From Elusimicrobia bacterium GWA2_69_24 (GTDB lineage: Bacteria; Elusimicrobiota; Elusimicrobia; UBA1565), in assembly GCA_001799695.1 (NCBI GenBank), contig MGTY01000014.1, positions 2,332 through 43,491 of the forward strand: a stretch of 41,160 nt of DNA, read 5' to 3'. Positions within the stretch are counted from its first letter, which is position 1, and every line of letters starts with the position of its first letter. The notes beneath the pieces are model-generated. The model was not told the origin of the DNA. It saw only the letters and a list, made by a program, of their open reading frames with translations, and made no database searches. Both the position numbers and the translations under genes were made by a program. Positions 1-8,424 of this stretch are shown piece by piece.

Positions 1-279
1 TCAGGCTTGAAACCGGCAGGGGGAGGCAGAACCAATTCCTTGCGGTCCTGCTCTTCCTGCAACGCATAAGCTTCCAACTCCGGGAGCTTGGCAAGGAGTT
101 CCGCTCTGCGCTCAGAACCGATGCCCGTCGATTTGTGGATATACGCAGCGAAGTCCTCGAATTCCCGATGAACTCGAACGGACTCCGATGTCGGAGCAGG
201 CTCTTTCTTGCCGCAACCTGTAGGAATGATGCTTCCGACAAAGGCCAGGGTGCCTGCGCAAGCGCAGGCCAACCCCGAC

Positions 280-290
<11 letters not shown>
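1..290 (-). CDS. Putative lipoprotein, 3' end cut by window start
   Basis: The open frame starts at the ATG at 290 and runs off the window without a stop, giving 96 visible residues. The N-terminus is basic, then hydrophobic, and ends in PTGC (Cys26), an imperfect lipobox. The mature part is charged and helical-looking (KSTGIGSERRAELLAKL). No domain is recognised. The start lies 11 nt inside the end of the mutase gene, so it is probably translated by coupling as the last visible gene of the efp operon. The poor lipobox (Pro at -3) leaves lipidation uncertain. Function unknown. Confidence 0.6.
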
Positions 291-1912
<1,622 letters not shown>

Positions 1913-1920
<8 letters not shown>

Positions 1921-2269
1921 CGAATTCGATCCGATCTCCCGCCTGCACGGAACCCCGCAGGGTCCCGCCGGCCAACTCCAGCACGCTGTGCGCCGCCCAT
2001 ACCCACGGGGACAGACGCCAGGGCTTCAGATCCGAAATCACGCGCCGGACCCGGCCCTCCCGGTCCAGGAACAAGACGTCGATGGGGAAGCGCATCCCCA
2101 CGGTGTGGATCATGGCGCAGGGGACGATCCAGAGGCCTTCCTCCGGCCCCAGCCCATCCCGCCCCAAGAGTCCCACGGCGCGCGACGCGGGCGTATCCGC
2201 CACCCGCGTCTTCGCGGCGACGGTCCGCTCGCGCGTGCGGTTAAACGCTATCAAAATCCGCTCCCCCAT
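1913..2269 (-). CDS. DUF192 family protein
   Basis: 118 residues, the usual size of a DUF192 domain. Family hallmarks are visible: a GLLGRDGLGPEEGLWIVPC stretch, then HTVGMRFPIDVLFLD, then a VLELAGG segment and a C-terminal AGDRIEF. Many DUF192 proteins are exported, but this one has no obvious signal peptide and is probably cytoplasmic. The family has no firmly established biochemical function. The ATG at 2269 directly follows the subtilase TGA, and its own stop overlaps the mutase start, so it is inside a translationally coupled operon. Confidence 0.85.
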
Positions 2270-3928
2270 TCAACGAATCACGGCGACGCGGCCCTTGGCG
2301 CTGCCCTTCGCGGATTTGACCAGGATGAGGTAGACCCCCGTGGCGACCTCCCGGCCGCCTGCGTTCTTGGCGTCCCAGACCACCGCGTCGCCGTCCGAAG
2401 CCACGCTCAGGCTGCGGATCAGGACCCCGTCCATGGTGAAGATCTTGACGCTGGGCGCCCCGACCTTCAGCCCCTCGGGTATATGGATGGTCAAGGTCGA
2501 GCGCTGGGACAGGCGCAGGGGGTTGGGGAAGGGCTTGATCGCGTCCGCCTCCGCGTAGCCCGGCAGGCCCGATTCGGCGCCGCAGGTGTCCGGCTGGCCC
2601 AAAGCGGACTTGAGGGCCTTGCAGGCGTTGACCCGTCCGGCCCCGTAGAAATTGTCGTTGCCGGCCCCCCCCAGGTCCTTGACCCCGGCCCGGAGGGCCG
2701 TCCGCACCGCCGCAGGGGTGAGGGTGTTATCAGCGGCGAGCAGCAAGGCCGCGACCCCCGCCACGTAAGGGGTCGAGAAGGAGGTCCCGGTGGCCGCGCC
2801 GGTCACCTTGCCCCCGACGTCGGTGGTGACGATGTCCACCCCGGGGGCGGAAACGCCGTTGTTGGCCAACTCCGCCCCGAAATTCGAGAAGGAGGCGCGG
2901 CTGTCGTTGCGGTCCGTGGCCCCGACGGGTAGCAGTCGGGCCGCGCCGCTGCAGTCCGCGGGGCTCGAAACATTTTGATTGGCGTTGCCAGCCGCGAGCA
3001 CGGGCAGGACCCCCGCGTTCCAGGCGTTGGTTATTGCGTTGTCGATGATGCTTCCTCCAACGCAATTCGTAGTGTCGTCCCCGACACTCATATTGACGAC
3101 TACACGGCCGTAGGTCCCAGGGTCGGCCGCCAAGGTCAGGCGCGCGTAGTCGAGCGCCTGAGCCAAATTCAGTTCATCCGTGATGCACCCTGGAGCAGCC
3201 TTGTCGCCGCACTCCGTGGTACAGCCCGCAGGGTCGAATACCCTCAGGGAGAGGAGTCGAGCGCCCCAGGACGCTCCGGCCACCGCGACCGAGTTGTTCC
3301 CGGCCGCCGCCGCCACGCCAGCGACTCGCGTTGCGTGGTTGCAGGCCGGGGTGGGCGGGTCGTCTACGGTCGCGCAATTGGCCGCGGTGCAGTAGCGGCT
3401 CCCGGCCAAGAGCTTGCCGGAGAGGTCTGGATGGCTCGCGTCGATGCCCGTGTCCACCACGACAACCGTCACCTTGTTGCTGCTCCCGGTCTCCGTGTCC
3501 CAGGCGCCGGGGGTGTTGGTGATGTCGAGATGGTATTGCGTCCAAAAATAGGGATCGTTGGCGATCGCGCCCGGGCGGTAGACATGATTGGGCTGGACGA
3601 CCAGGACTCCGGGAAGCTCGCCGACCCGCTCCAATCCTTCTCCGACCGACATACCGGAGGAGAGTCCGATATACGTCCACCCCCATGACTCAAGTTCATC
3701 TATGATCCGAGCCCCTACGGAGGCCAGCGCCGCCGTGCGCTCCCCCTCGGACGCCGCGCTGCTGAAGCGCACCAAAAGCTCCCCGCTCATTACTTCTGCC
3801 CCAGCGCCAGCCGCCGCGCTTCGCACTCCCACAACGTTGAGGCGCTCTGTCGTGCGGGCCTCGGCGGGCCTGGCCAGACCCAGCACGGATGCCGCGACCA
3901 GGACCGCGAGCGCCGGATAGGTTCTCAT
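2270..3928 (-). CDS. Exported S8 (subtilisin-like) serine protease with C-terminal FlgD-like beta domain
   Basis: 552 residues from the ATG at 3928. The frame stays open further upstream, but that part only shadows the HAD gene, and this start forms an ATGA overlap with the HAD stop and begins a signal peptide (residues 1-24, ending AEA). An inhibitor-like N-domain spans about 45-115. The catalytic domain has Asp159 (VVVVDTGID), His198 (NHATRVAG), Asn315 (LAAGNAN) and Ser383 (GTSFSTP). The usual HGT is HAT here. Residues 465-552 resemble FlgD-Ig/T9SS-type tails (PFPNPL, GVYLILVKS). Probably periplasmic or surface protease; substrate unknown. Confidence 0.92.
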   Translation of the reverse strand: MRTYPALAVLVAASVLGLARPAEARTTERLNVVGVRSAAAGAGAEVMSGELLVRFSSAASEGERTAALASVGARIIDELESWGWTYIGLSSGMSVGEGLERVGELPGVLVVQPNHVYRPGAIANDPYFWTQYHLDITNTPGAWDTETGSSNKVTVVVVDTGIDASHPDLSGKLLAGSRYCTAANCATVDDPPTPACNHATRVAGVAAAAGNNSVAVAGASWGARLLSLRVFDPAGCTTECGDKAAPGCITDELNLAQALDYARLTLAADPGTYGRVVVNMSVGDDTTNCVGGSIIDNAITNAWNAGVLPVLAAGNANQNVSSPADCSGAARLLPVGATDRNDSRASFSNFGAELANNGVSAPGVDIVTTDVGGKVTGAATGTSFSTPYVAGVAALLLAADNTLTPAAVRTALRAGVKDLGGAGNDNFYGAGRVNACKALKSALGQPDTCGAESGLPGYAEADAIKPFPNPLRLSQRSTLTIHIPEGLKVGAPSVKIFTMDGVLIRSLSVASDGDAVVWDAKNAGGREVATGVYLILVKSAKGSAKGRVAVIR

Positions 3929-4611
3929 GGGAGTCTGTTCTCCTTGCGCACGATGTCCAGGAGCTCGATGACGTCTTCGAGCACATAGTCCGCGCCGAAA
4001 TCCCCGGTCTGGTGGGTGTCGCCGTACTTGGCCCAGGCGGTCTTGATCCCCAGGCCCTTGGCCCCGGCCACGTCCCGCTCGGCCCAGTCCCCCACCATGA
4101 GGGTCTCGCCGGGAGCGGTGCCCAGGGCCTCCAGGGCCTTGCGGAAGGGGAGCGGGTCCGGCTTGTGCACGCCGAAGTCCGCGGAAGTCACCACGTGGTC
4201 GAAGTAGTGGTGCAGGCCCAGCCCGACGATGCGCAGCCACACCTCGAGCTTGGGCGCGTCGGACAGGGCCGCGCTCCGGATGCCCAGCTTGAGCAGCTCG
4301 AAGAGAGTGAGGCTCACGTGCGGATACAAGGACAGCGCCCCGGCCTTGGCGCGCCGGTAGCCCAAGATGCCCGCCGCGAGTATGCGGTAGTCGACCTTCC
4401 CCTGCTCCTGCACGAGCACCTTGTCGAAGATCTTCTGGTCCTCCACCCCTTCCTTCCAGTAGAGCTCGAAGATGGTGTCCACCATCTTCGCCTTCTCGAC
4501 CTGGAGCCCCGCGTCGATCATGGCCTCGACCGCCGCGTCCACCGCCGCGCGCTTGGTGCGCATGAAGTCGGTGAGCGTGTTGTCTACGTCGAAGATGATG
4601 CCGCGGATCAT
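3925..4611 (-). CDS. HAD-superfamily hydrolase (phosphoglycolate phosphatase-like)
   Basis: 228 residues, typical of class I HAD phosphatases. Motif I is FDVDNTLTD (nucleophile Asp8, acid Asp10), motif II the Ser of SDAPK, motif III the Lys of VHKPDP, and motif IV VGDWAERD. A helical cap lies between motifs I and II. This supports a cytoplasmic phosphatase acting on a small phosphorylated metabolite, but the substrate cannot be read from sequence. It follows efp by 14 nt and overlaps the protease start by ATGA, so it is expected to be co-transcribed with both. Confidence 0.88.
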   Translation of the reverse strand: MIRGIIFDVDNTLTDFMRTKRAAVDAAVEAMIDAGLQVEKAKMVDTIFELYWKEGVEDQKIFDKVLVQEQGKVDYRILAAGILGYRRAKAGALSLYPHVSLTLFELLKLGIRSAALSDAPKLEVWLRIVGLGLHHYFDHVVTSADFGVHKPDPLPFRKALEALGTAPGETLMVGDWAERDVAGAKGLGIKTAWAKYGDTHQTGDFGADYVLEDVIELLDIVRKENRLP

Positions 4612-4625
4612 TAAGGGGATCCCTG

Positions 4626-5183
4626 CTACACGCGCTCGAGGTACTCCCCGGTCCGCGTATCCACCCGGATGCTGTCGCCCTCTTTGATGAAGAGCGGGAC
4701 CTTCAGGGTGATGCCGTTGTTGGTGGTGGCCTGCTTCTGGAGGTTTGAAACCGAATCCCCCTTCACCCCTGGCTCCGCCGAGGAGACGGTCACGACCACG
4801 TTCGCCGGGAGCTCGACCGTGCGGAACACCCCGTCGAAGAACACCCCGATCACGTCCATGTTCTCGATCATGAACTTGACGCTCTCGCCCAGGCGCTCCC
4901 GGGGCAGGGTCACCTGCTCGAAGGTCTCCGCGTCCATGAAGTGCAGCATGCGGTCGTCGGTGTAGAGGTACTGGAAGTCGCGCTTATGGACCTCGACCTC
5001 CTTGAACTTGGTCTCGGAGGAGTAGTTGATCTCGACGATGGCTCCGCTGTTGACGTCCCGGAGCTTGGTCTGGACCTTGGCTCGGGACTGGCTCTTGCGG
5101 TGGTGCTGATAGGAGATGACCTGCAGGACGCGGCCGTCGTCCTCGAAGATCAGGCCTTCCCGGAAGTTATTGGGGGTGATCAT
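4626..5183 (-). CDS. efp: Translation elongation factor P
   Basis: 185 residues in the standard three-domain EF-P layout: KOW-like domain I (about 1-65), central OB domain (66-128) and C-terminal OB domain ending TRTGEYLERV. EF-P rescues ribosomes stalled at polyproline. A strong Shine-Dalgarno (GGGAGG) precedes the ATG at 5183; the longer open frame upstream reads through the divergent promoter and gene 5247-6341. The loop that normally presents a modified Lys or Arg to the peptidyl-transferase centre reads HHRKSQSRAKV here, which puts Gln32 at the tip when aligned without gaps to E. coli Lys34. No EpmA/EpmB or EarP gene is nearby. First gene of its operon. Confidence 0.95.
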   Translation of the reverse strand: MITPNNFREGLIFEDDGRVLQVISYQHHRKSQSRAKVQTKLRDVNSGAIVEINYSSETKFKEVEVHKRDFQYLYTDDRMLHFMDAETFEQVTLPRERLGESVKFMIENMDVIGVFFDGVFRTVELPANVVVTVSSAEPGVKGDSVSNLQKQATTNNGITLKVPLFIKEGDSIRVDTRTGEYLERV

Positions 5184-5234
5184 CCTGCCTCCCTCTCTCT
5201 TACGATGCGCCGAATCGATACCGGCTGATAATTG

Positions 5235-5241
5235 TAGAATA
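5235..5241. promoter_or_regulatory. Overlapping divergent -10 boxes for efp and the GT9 gene
   Basis: TAGAAT at 5235-5240 on the plus strand ends 6 nt before the GTG of the GT9 gene. On the opposite strand TATTCT (5241-5236) serves as a possible -10 for efp, which has a leader of roughly 45 nt with a good Shine-Dalgarno. No convincing -35 box was found in either direction. Prediction by eye. Confidence 0.4.
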
Positions 5242-5246
5242 TTTCG

Positions 5247-6341
5247 GTGGAATCTCTCCCGCTCAACGACGTCCGCCGGATCGTCCTGCTCTGGATAGGC
5301 CGACTGGGGGACATCCTGCTCTCCACCCCCGCGCTCGCGGCGGTGCGCGCGCGCTTCCCGGGAGCCCGGATCACCTTGATCGCGGGGGAGGCCGGGGGCG
5401 CGGCCGGGCCGCTGCTCGTGGGACCGGACCGGATCCTGCTCCTGCGCCGCTGCCACCGCCCGCTCGAGAACCTGCGCCTGGTCCGGGAACTCCGCGCGGA
5501 GGAGGCCGACCTGTTCATCGACCTCAACACCTCGTTCTCCCGGGCGTCCTCCACCTTGACCTGGCTGGCCCGGGCCCGAGTCAAGCTCGGCTTCGACAAG
5601 GGCCGCGGCACGGCCCTGTTCGACCGTCTCCTGGAGGCCCCCGGCCCGGAGGAGCACATGCTCGCCCGCTACGGCCGCCTGGCTCAGGCCTTAGGGGCTC
5701 CCTTCGAGCCGCGCCTCCGGATACAGATCCCCGAGGCGGACCTGGAGCGCGGCCGCGCCCTCGCGGACTCCCTCCTGCAGCCGGGCGGAGAGGGGATCGT
5801 CCGCATCGGCATCCACCCGGGGAACTTCAAGAAATTCGACAACCGCTGGCCCGAGGAGGGCTTCGCCGCCCTCGCGCGGAACCTGCTCACCCGGCCCGAG
5901 TGCCGCCTGTTCTTCTTCTCCGGCCCGGGGGAAGAGGCGCCGGTCCGCGCCATCGTCGACCGGCTCCCCCGCCCGGTCCCGATCCTGGGCCCGCAGACGG
6001 CCGCGACCGCCGCCGGGGTGCTCCAGGCCCTGGACCTCTTCATCGGCAACGCCACGGGGACGGCCCACCTGGCCGTGGCGGCCGGAGTCCCGACCTTCCT
6101 CCTGCTCGGGGACTACACCCGGACGGTGTGGACGCCGCAGGGCTTCTGCCCCGCCTCCTTGCTCCCGGACTGGTCGCCCCAGGACGTGCCCGCGGGACTC
6201 GTCGCGGAGATGGGCGGCGTCCCGCATTTCTGCGTCGTGTCTGACTGCTGGGAGTCCTGCAGGTCCATCCCGGCCGCGGCGGCCTGGAAGGCGCTGGAAT
6301 CAGCGCTGGGGATCCTTGGCCGGCGCCGACTTGCGCGCTAG
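5247..6341 (+). CDS. Glycosyltransferase family 9 (ADP-heptose:LPS heptosyltransferase-like)
   Basis: 364 residues starting at GTG 5247. The N-terminus has the GT9 opening IVLLWIGRLGDILLSTPAL, followed by FPGARITLIAG and LFIDLNTS. The C-terminal Rossmann half has IGIHPGNFKKFDNRWP, then FFFSGPGEE and the donor-binding DLFIGNATGTAHLAVAAGVPT region. GT9 enzymes add heptose to lipid A-core on the cytoplasmic face, which implies an outer membrane with LPS. The donor sugar is not certain. A -10 box ends 6 nt before the GTG, so the transcript may be leaderless. The 3' end overlaps the convergent GT4 gene by 42 bp. Confidence 0.9.
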   Translation: MESLPLNDVRRIVLLWIGRLGDILLSTPALAAVRARFPGARITLIAGEAGGAAGPLLVGPDRILLLRRCHRPLENLRLVRELRAEEADLFIDLNTSFSRASSTLTWLARARVKLGFDKGRGTALFDRLLEAPGPEEHMLARYGRLAQALGAPFEPRLRIQIPEADLERGRALADSLLQPGGEGIVRIGIHPGNFKKFDNRWPEEGFAALARNLLTRPECRLFFFSGPGEEAPVRAIVDRLPRPVPILGPQTAATAAGVLQALDLFIGNATGTAHLAVAAGVPTFLLLGDYTRTVWTPQGFCPASLLPDWSPQDVPAGLVAEMGGVPHFCVVSDCWESCRSIPAAAAWKALESALGILGRRRLAR

Positions 6342-7439
6342 GGTCTTCTGGTAGAAGTCGAGGGTCGCTTCGACGAGGCGCTCGTTGCTGTAGCGCTCCC
6401 GGACGAGCTTGCAGCCTTCGAGGGCCTGGAAGCGCGCGGCCACCGTGTCGTCGAGGGTCTCGCCCAGGACGCGGGTCAGGTCCGTCGCCGAGCCGGCCGC
6501 GAAGGTCCGGCCGGTGCGCCCCTCCTGGATCAATTCCACGTTGCCCGGGGTGTCCGAGACCACCACGGGGATGCGCATGGCCAAAGATTCCCGGACCGCC
6601 CCGGCGATGCAGTCCCCGCGGGTCGCGGCGCTCACGCTGACGTCGCAGACCGACAGGACGCGCGGGACGTCGTTGCGGAAGCCCAGCAGGCGCACGCTCT
6701 CCTCGGGCAGTCCGGCCTTGCGCACCCGGGACTTCATCTCCTCGGAGTCCGTGCCCCGCCCCGCGAAGAGGAATACGGCCCGGCGGCCCTCGGCCGCCAT
6801 GCGGGCGGCCGCCTCGATCACGATGGGCTGCCCCTTCCAGTCGTTGAAATGGGTGATCTTCCCGATGACCGGGACCCCGTCGGGGATGGCCAGCTCGCGC
6901 AGGAGCTCCTCATCCTTGGCCACGGGCTGGAAAGTCGCGATGTCCACGCCGTTGGGGATGGTGACGACCTTCTCCGGGGCTACCCCCGCTTCCAGCAACT
7001 CGCGCCGGATGGCCTCGGAGACCGCGATGAAGCCGTTCACCCGGGGGTTGCGGAATTTCAGGCTGTTGTGCCCCTGCTTGGCCGTGCCCAGGGGCAGGCG
7101 GCGCGTGACAATGAAGGCCGGACCCGCGCCGGAGAGGATGGCGAGGGCCGCCAGGGACACGGCATGGGCCCGGGGCTGATGCGCGTGCAGGACGTCGATC
7201 CCGCCCTCCTGGATGGACTGCGCGAGCCGGCAGGCGACCGAGAGGTCGTGGTCCTGCTGGGGGTTTATGGGGAGGTGGATGAAGCCCGCGGCGGCCGCGC
7301 GCTTGGCCAACTCGCCGTGCTCCGGGGAAGCGACCCGGACCTCCCACTGCGCCGCGGCCAAGCCCTTGGCGAGGGCCAGCTGCTGGGCCGCCGCCCCGCA
7401 CCAGGATTGCGTTTCGCTGAATAGGAGGACTCGTTTCAC
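6300..7439 (-). CDS. Glycosyltransferase family 4
   Basis: 379 residues with a GT-B fold. The N-terminal acceptor domain begins MKRVLLFSETQSWCGAAAQQL and contains VLHAHQPRAH. The linker holds FIAVSEAIRREL and VVTIPNGVD, both typical of GT4. The donor domain shows VIGKITHFNDWKGQ, FLFAGRG, RLLGFRNDVPRVLSVCDVSVSAA and the E-x7-E region (AVRESLAMRIPVVVSDTPGNVELI). Probably adds a sugar to LPS core, O-antigen or another envelope glycan, in keeping with the neighbouring GT9 gene, though the two are convergent. The start is separated from rsmA by a hairpin repeat, so it may be the second gene of an rsmA transcript. Confidence 0.9.
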   Translation of the reverse strand: MKRVLLFSETQSWCGAAAQQLALAKGLAAAQWEVRVASPEHGELAKRAAAAGFIHLPINPQQDHDLSVACRLAQSIQEGGIDVLHAHQPRAHAVSLAALAILSGAGPAFIVTRRLPLGTAKQGHNSLKFRNPRVNGFIAVSEAIRRELLEAGVAPEKVVTIPNGVDIATFQPVAKDEELLRELAIPDGVPVIGKITHFNDWKGQPIVIEAAARMAAEGRRAVFLFAGRGTDSEEMKSRVRKAGLPEESVRLLGFRNDVPRVLSVCDVSVSAATRGDCIAGAVRESLAMRIPVVVSDTPGNVELIQEGRTGRTFAAGSATDLTRVLGETLDDTVAARFQALEGCKLVRERYSNERLVEATLDFYQKTLARKSAPAKDPQR

Positions 7440-7460
7440 AGGCGCAGGAATTCTAGCAAA

Positions 7461-7515
7461 TCCCCCTCCCTACCCTCCCCCACTTCGTGGGGGAGGACCG
7501 GCGAAGCCGGGGTGG
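7461..7515. repeat. Intergenic double-hairpin repeat (REP-like) between rsmA and GT4 gene
   Basis: A perfect 10-bp stem with 3-nt loop (arm CCTCCCCCAC at 7474-7483, arm 7487-7496) is followed by a second 5-bp stem (CCGGC-GAA-GCCGG, 7498-7510). Flanking C-rich and G-rich tracts (TCCCCCTCC and GGGGTGGGGG) extend the symmetry. This layout resembles a dispersed intergenic repeat seen in many bacterial genomes. On the minus strand it lies right after the rsmA stop and could also act as a weak terminator; it has no U tract. Confidence 0.65.
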
Positions 7516-7518
7516 GGG

Positions 7519-8292
7519 TCACCGCAAACGCCTCGCGATGCCCACGAAGGCCTCGAAACCGATGTCCTCGGCCCGCGCCGTCGGAGCGATCCCCTCCCCG
7601 CGCAGGGCCTCCTCCGCCCGGCTCTTGGGGATGCCCAGCCCGGCCGCCAACGCCTTGGGGGCGACCTTCCGCCGCTGGCTGAAGGCGGCCTTGACCACGC
7701 GGAAGAAGTCCCCCTCCGGCAGGTCCCCGGGCAGGCGGCTCGCGCTCAGGCGGCGCAAGACCAGCACCGCCGAGTCCACCCGCGGCGGCGGATCGAAGCT
7801 GTCCCGGCCCACGACGCAGAGCAGCTCGGCCGAGGCATGGATGTGCACCGAGAGCCCCAGGAGCCCGTAGCCGCGCGAGCCGGGCCCCGAGAGGATGCGC
7901 TCCGCGACCTCCTTCTGGAACATGAGCACCGCCGAGCTCCAGCCGGGCCAGGCGAGGAGGCTCTGCAGGATGGGGTTCCCCATCGAATAGGGGAGGTTGG
8001 ACACGATGGCCTTGGGGGCGGGAAGGCCGCCCAGGTCCAGCTTCAGCCAATCGGAGTGCACCAGCTTGAGCCGGCCCTCCCCGGCGAAGCGTTCCCGGAG
8101 CCGTTCCACCAGCCGGCCGTCCACTTCGACAGCGGTGAGCTCCGCTCCGGCCTGGAGCAGGCGGCCGGTCAGTATCCCCCGGCCCGGCCCGATCTCGACC
8201 ACGGCGTCCCCCGGCCGGATCCCCGCGGCCGCGACGATGCGGTCCGCGACGCTTTCGTCGTTCAGGAAATGCTGGTCGTATTTCGCGCCCAT
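7519..8292 (-). CDS. rsmA: 16S rRNA dimethyladenosine transferase RsmA/KsgA
   Basis: 257 residues. SAM-dependent methyltransferase that dimethylates two adjacent adenines in the 3'-terminal hairpin of 16S rRNA. Visible: the N-terminal QHFLND, the SAM motif VVEIGPGRGILT (33-41), acidic VEVD, VHSDWLKLDL, and the catalytic NLPYSMGNPIL (from 99). The C-terminal helical domain includes FSQRRK and the KsgA-typical RAEDIGFEAFVGIARRL ending. Preceded by an unusual repeat-containing promoter (8305-8404). The GT4 gene lies downstream across a hairpin repeat. Confidence 0.95.
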   Translation of the reverse strand: MGAKYDQHFLNDESVADRIVAAAGIRPGDAVVEIGPGRGILTGRLLQAGAELTAVEVDGRLVERLRERFAGEGRLKLVHSDWLKLDLGGLPAPKAIVSNLPYSMGNPILQSLLAWPGWSSAVLMFQKEVAERILSGPGSRGYGLLGLSVHIHASAELLCVVGRDSFDPPPRVDSAVLVLRRLSASRLPGDLPEGDFFRVVKAAFSQRRKVAPKALAAGLGIPKSRAEEALRGEGIAPTARAEDIGFEAFVGIARRLR

Positions 8293-8304
8293 GTCCCGCC
8301 TGCG

Positions 8305-8334
8305 ATTCTACCAGTTACCCGCGGGAAAACAACT
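8305..8334 (-). promoter_or_regulatory. Predicted rsmA promoter with extended -10
   Basis: On the minus strand an extended -10, TGGTAGAAT (8313-8305), lies 12 nt upstream of the rsmA ATG. A TTGTTT hexamer sits 16-17 nt further upstream and overlaps one of the AT-rich direct repeats. The predicted leader is only about 6 nt and has no clear Shine-Dalgarno. Prediction by eye. Confidence 0.45.
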
Positions 8335-8404
8335 TAAACAACTTAATCCCGGGGATTAAGTTTCTTGGGTGACGTAGAACAACTTAAATAACTTAATCCC
8401 CGGG
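8328..8404. repeat. Pair of 27-bp AT-rich direct repeats, exactly 50 bp apart, upstream of rsmA
   Basis: Copies at 8328-8354 and 8378-8404 share the pattern AACAACTTAA, then ACAACTTAA or ATAACTTAA, then TCCC and a GC-rich end; they differ at about two positions. Each copy is itself a near-duplication of an AACTTAA unit. The first copy also forms an inverted repeat with the bases after it (CTTAATCC-CGG-GGATTAAG, 8342-8360). The block is strikingly AT-rich for this genome, separates murC from rsmA, and overlaps the predicted -35 of rsmA. Candidate operator or activator site. Confidence 0.7.
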
Positions 8405-8424
8405 ACCGATGGGGGGACTGAGGG

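Noticed and set aside
3929-4240. N-terminal extension of the subtilase frame
   Set aside because: It lies inside the HAD gene in another frame, is low in protein-like character, and the ATG at 3928 starts a clear signal peptide.
5184-5657. N-terminal extension of the efp frame
   Set aside because: It covers the divergent promoter and the antisense of the GT9 gene; the standard EF-P N-terminus and a strong Shine-Dalgarno fix the start at 5183.
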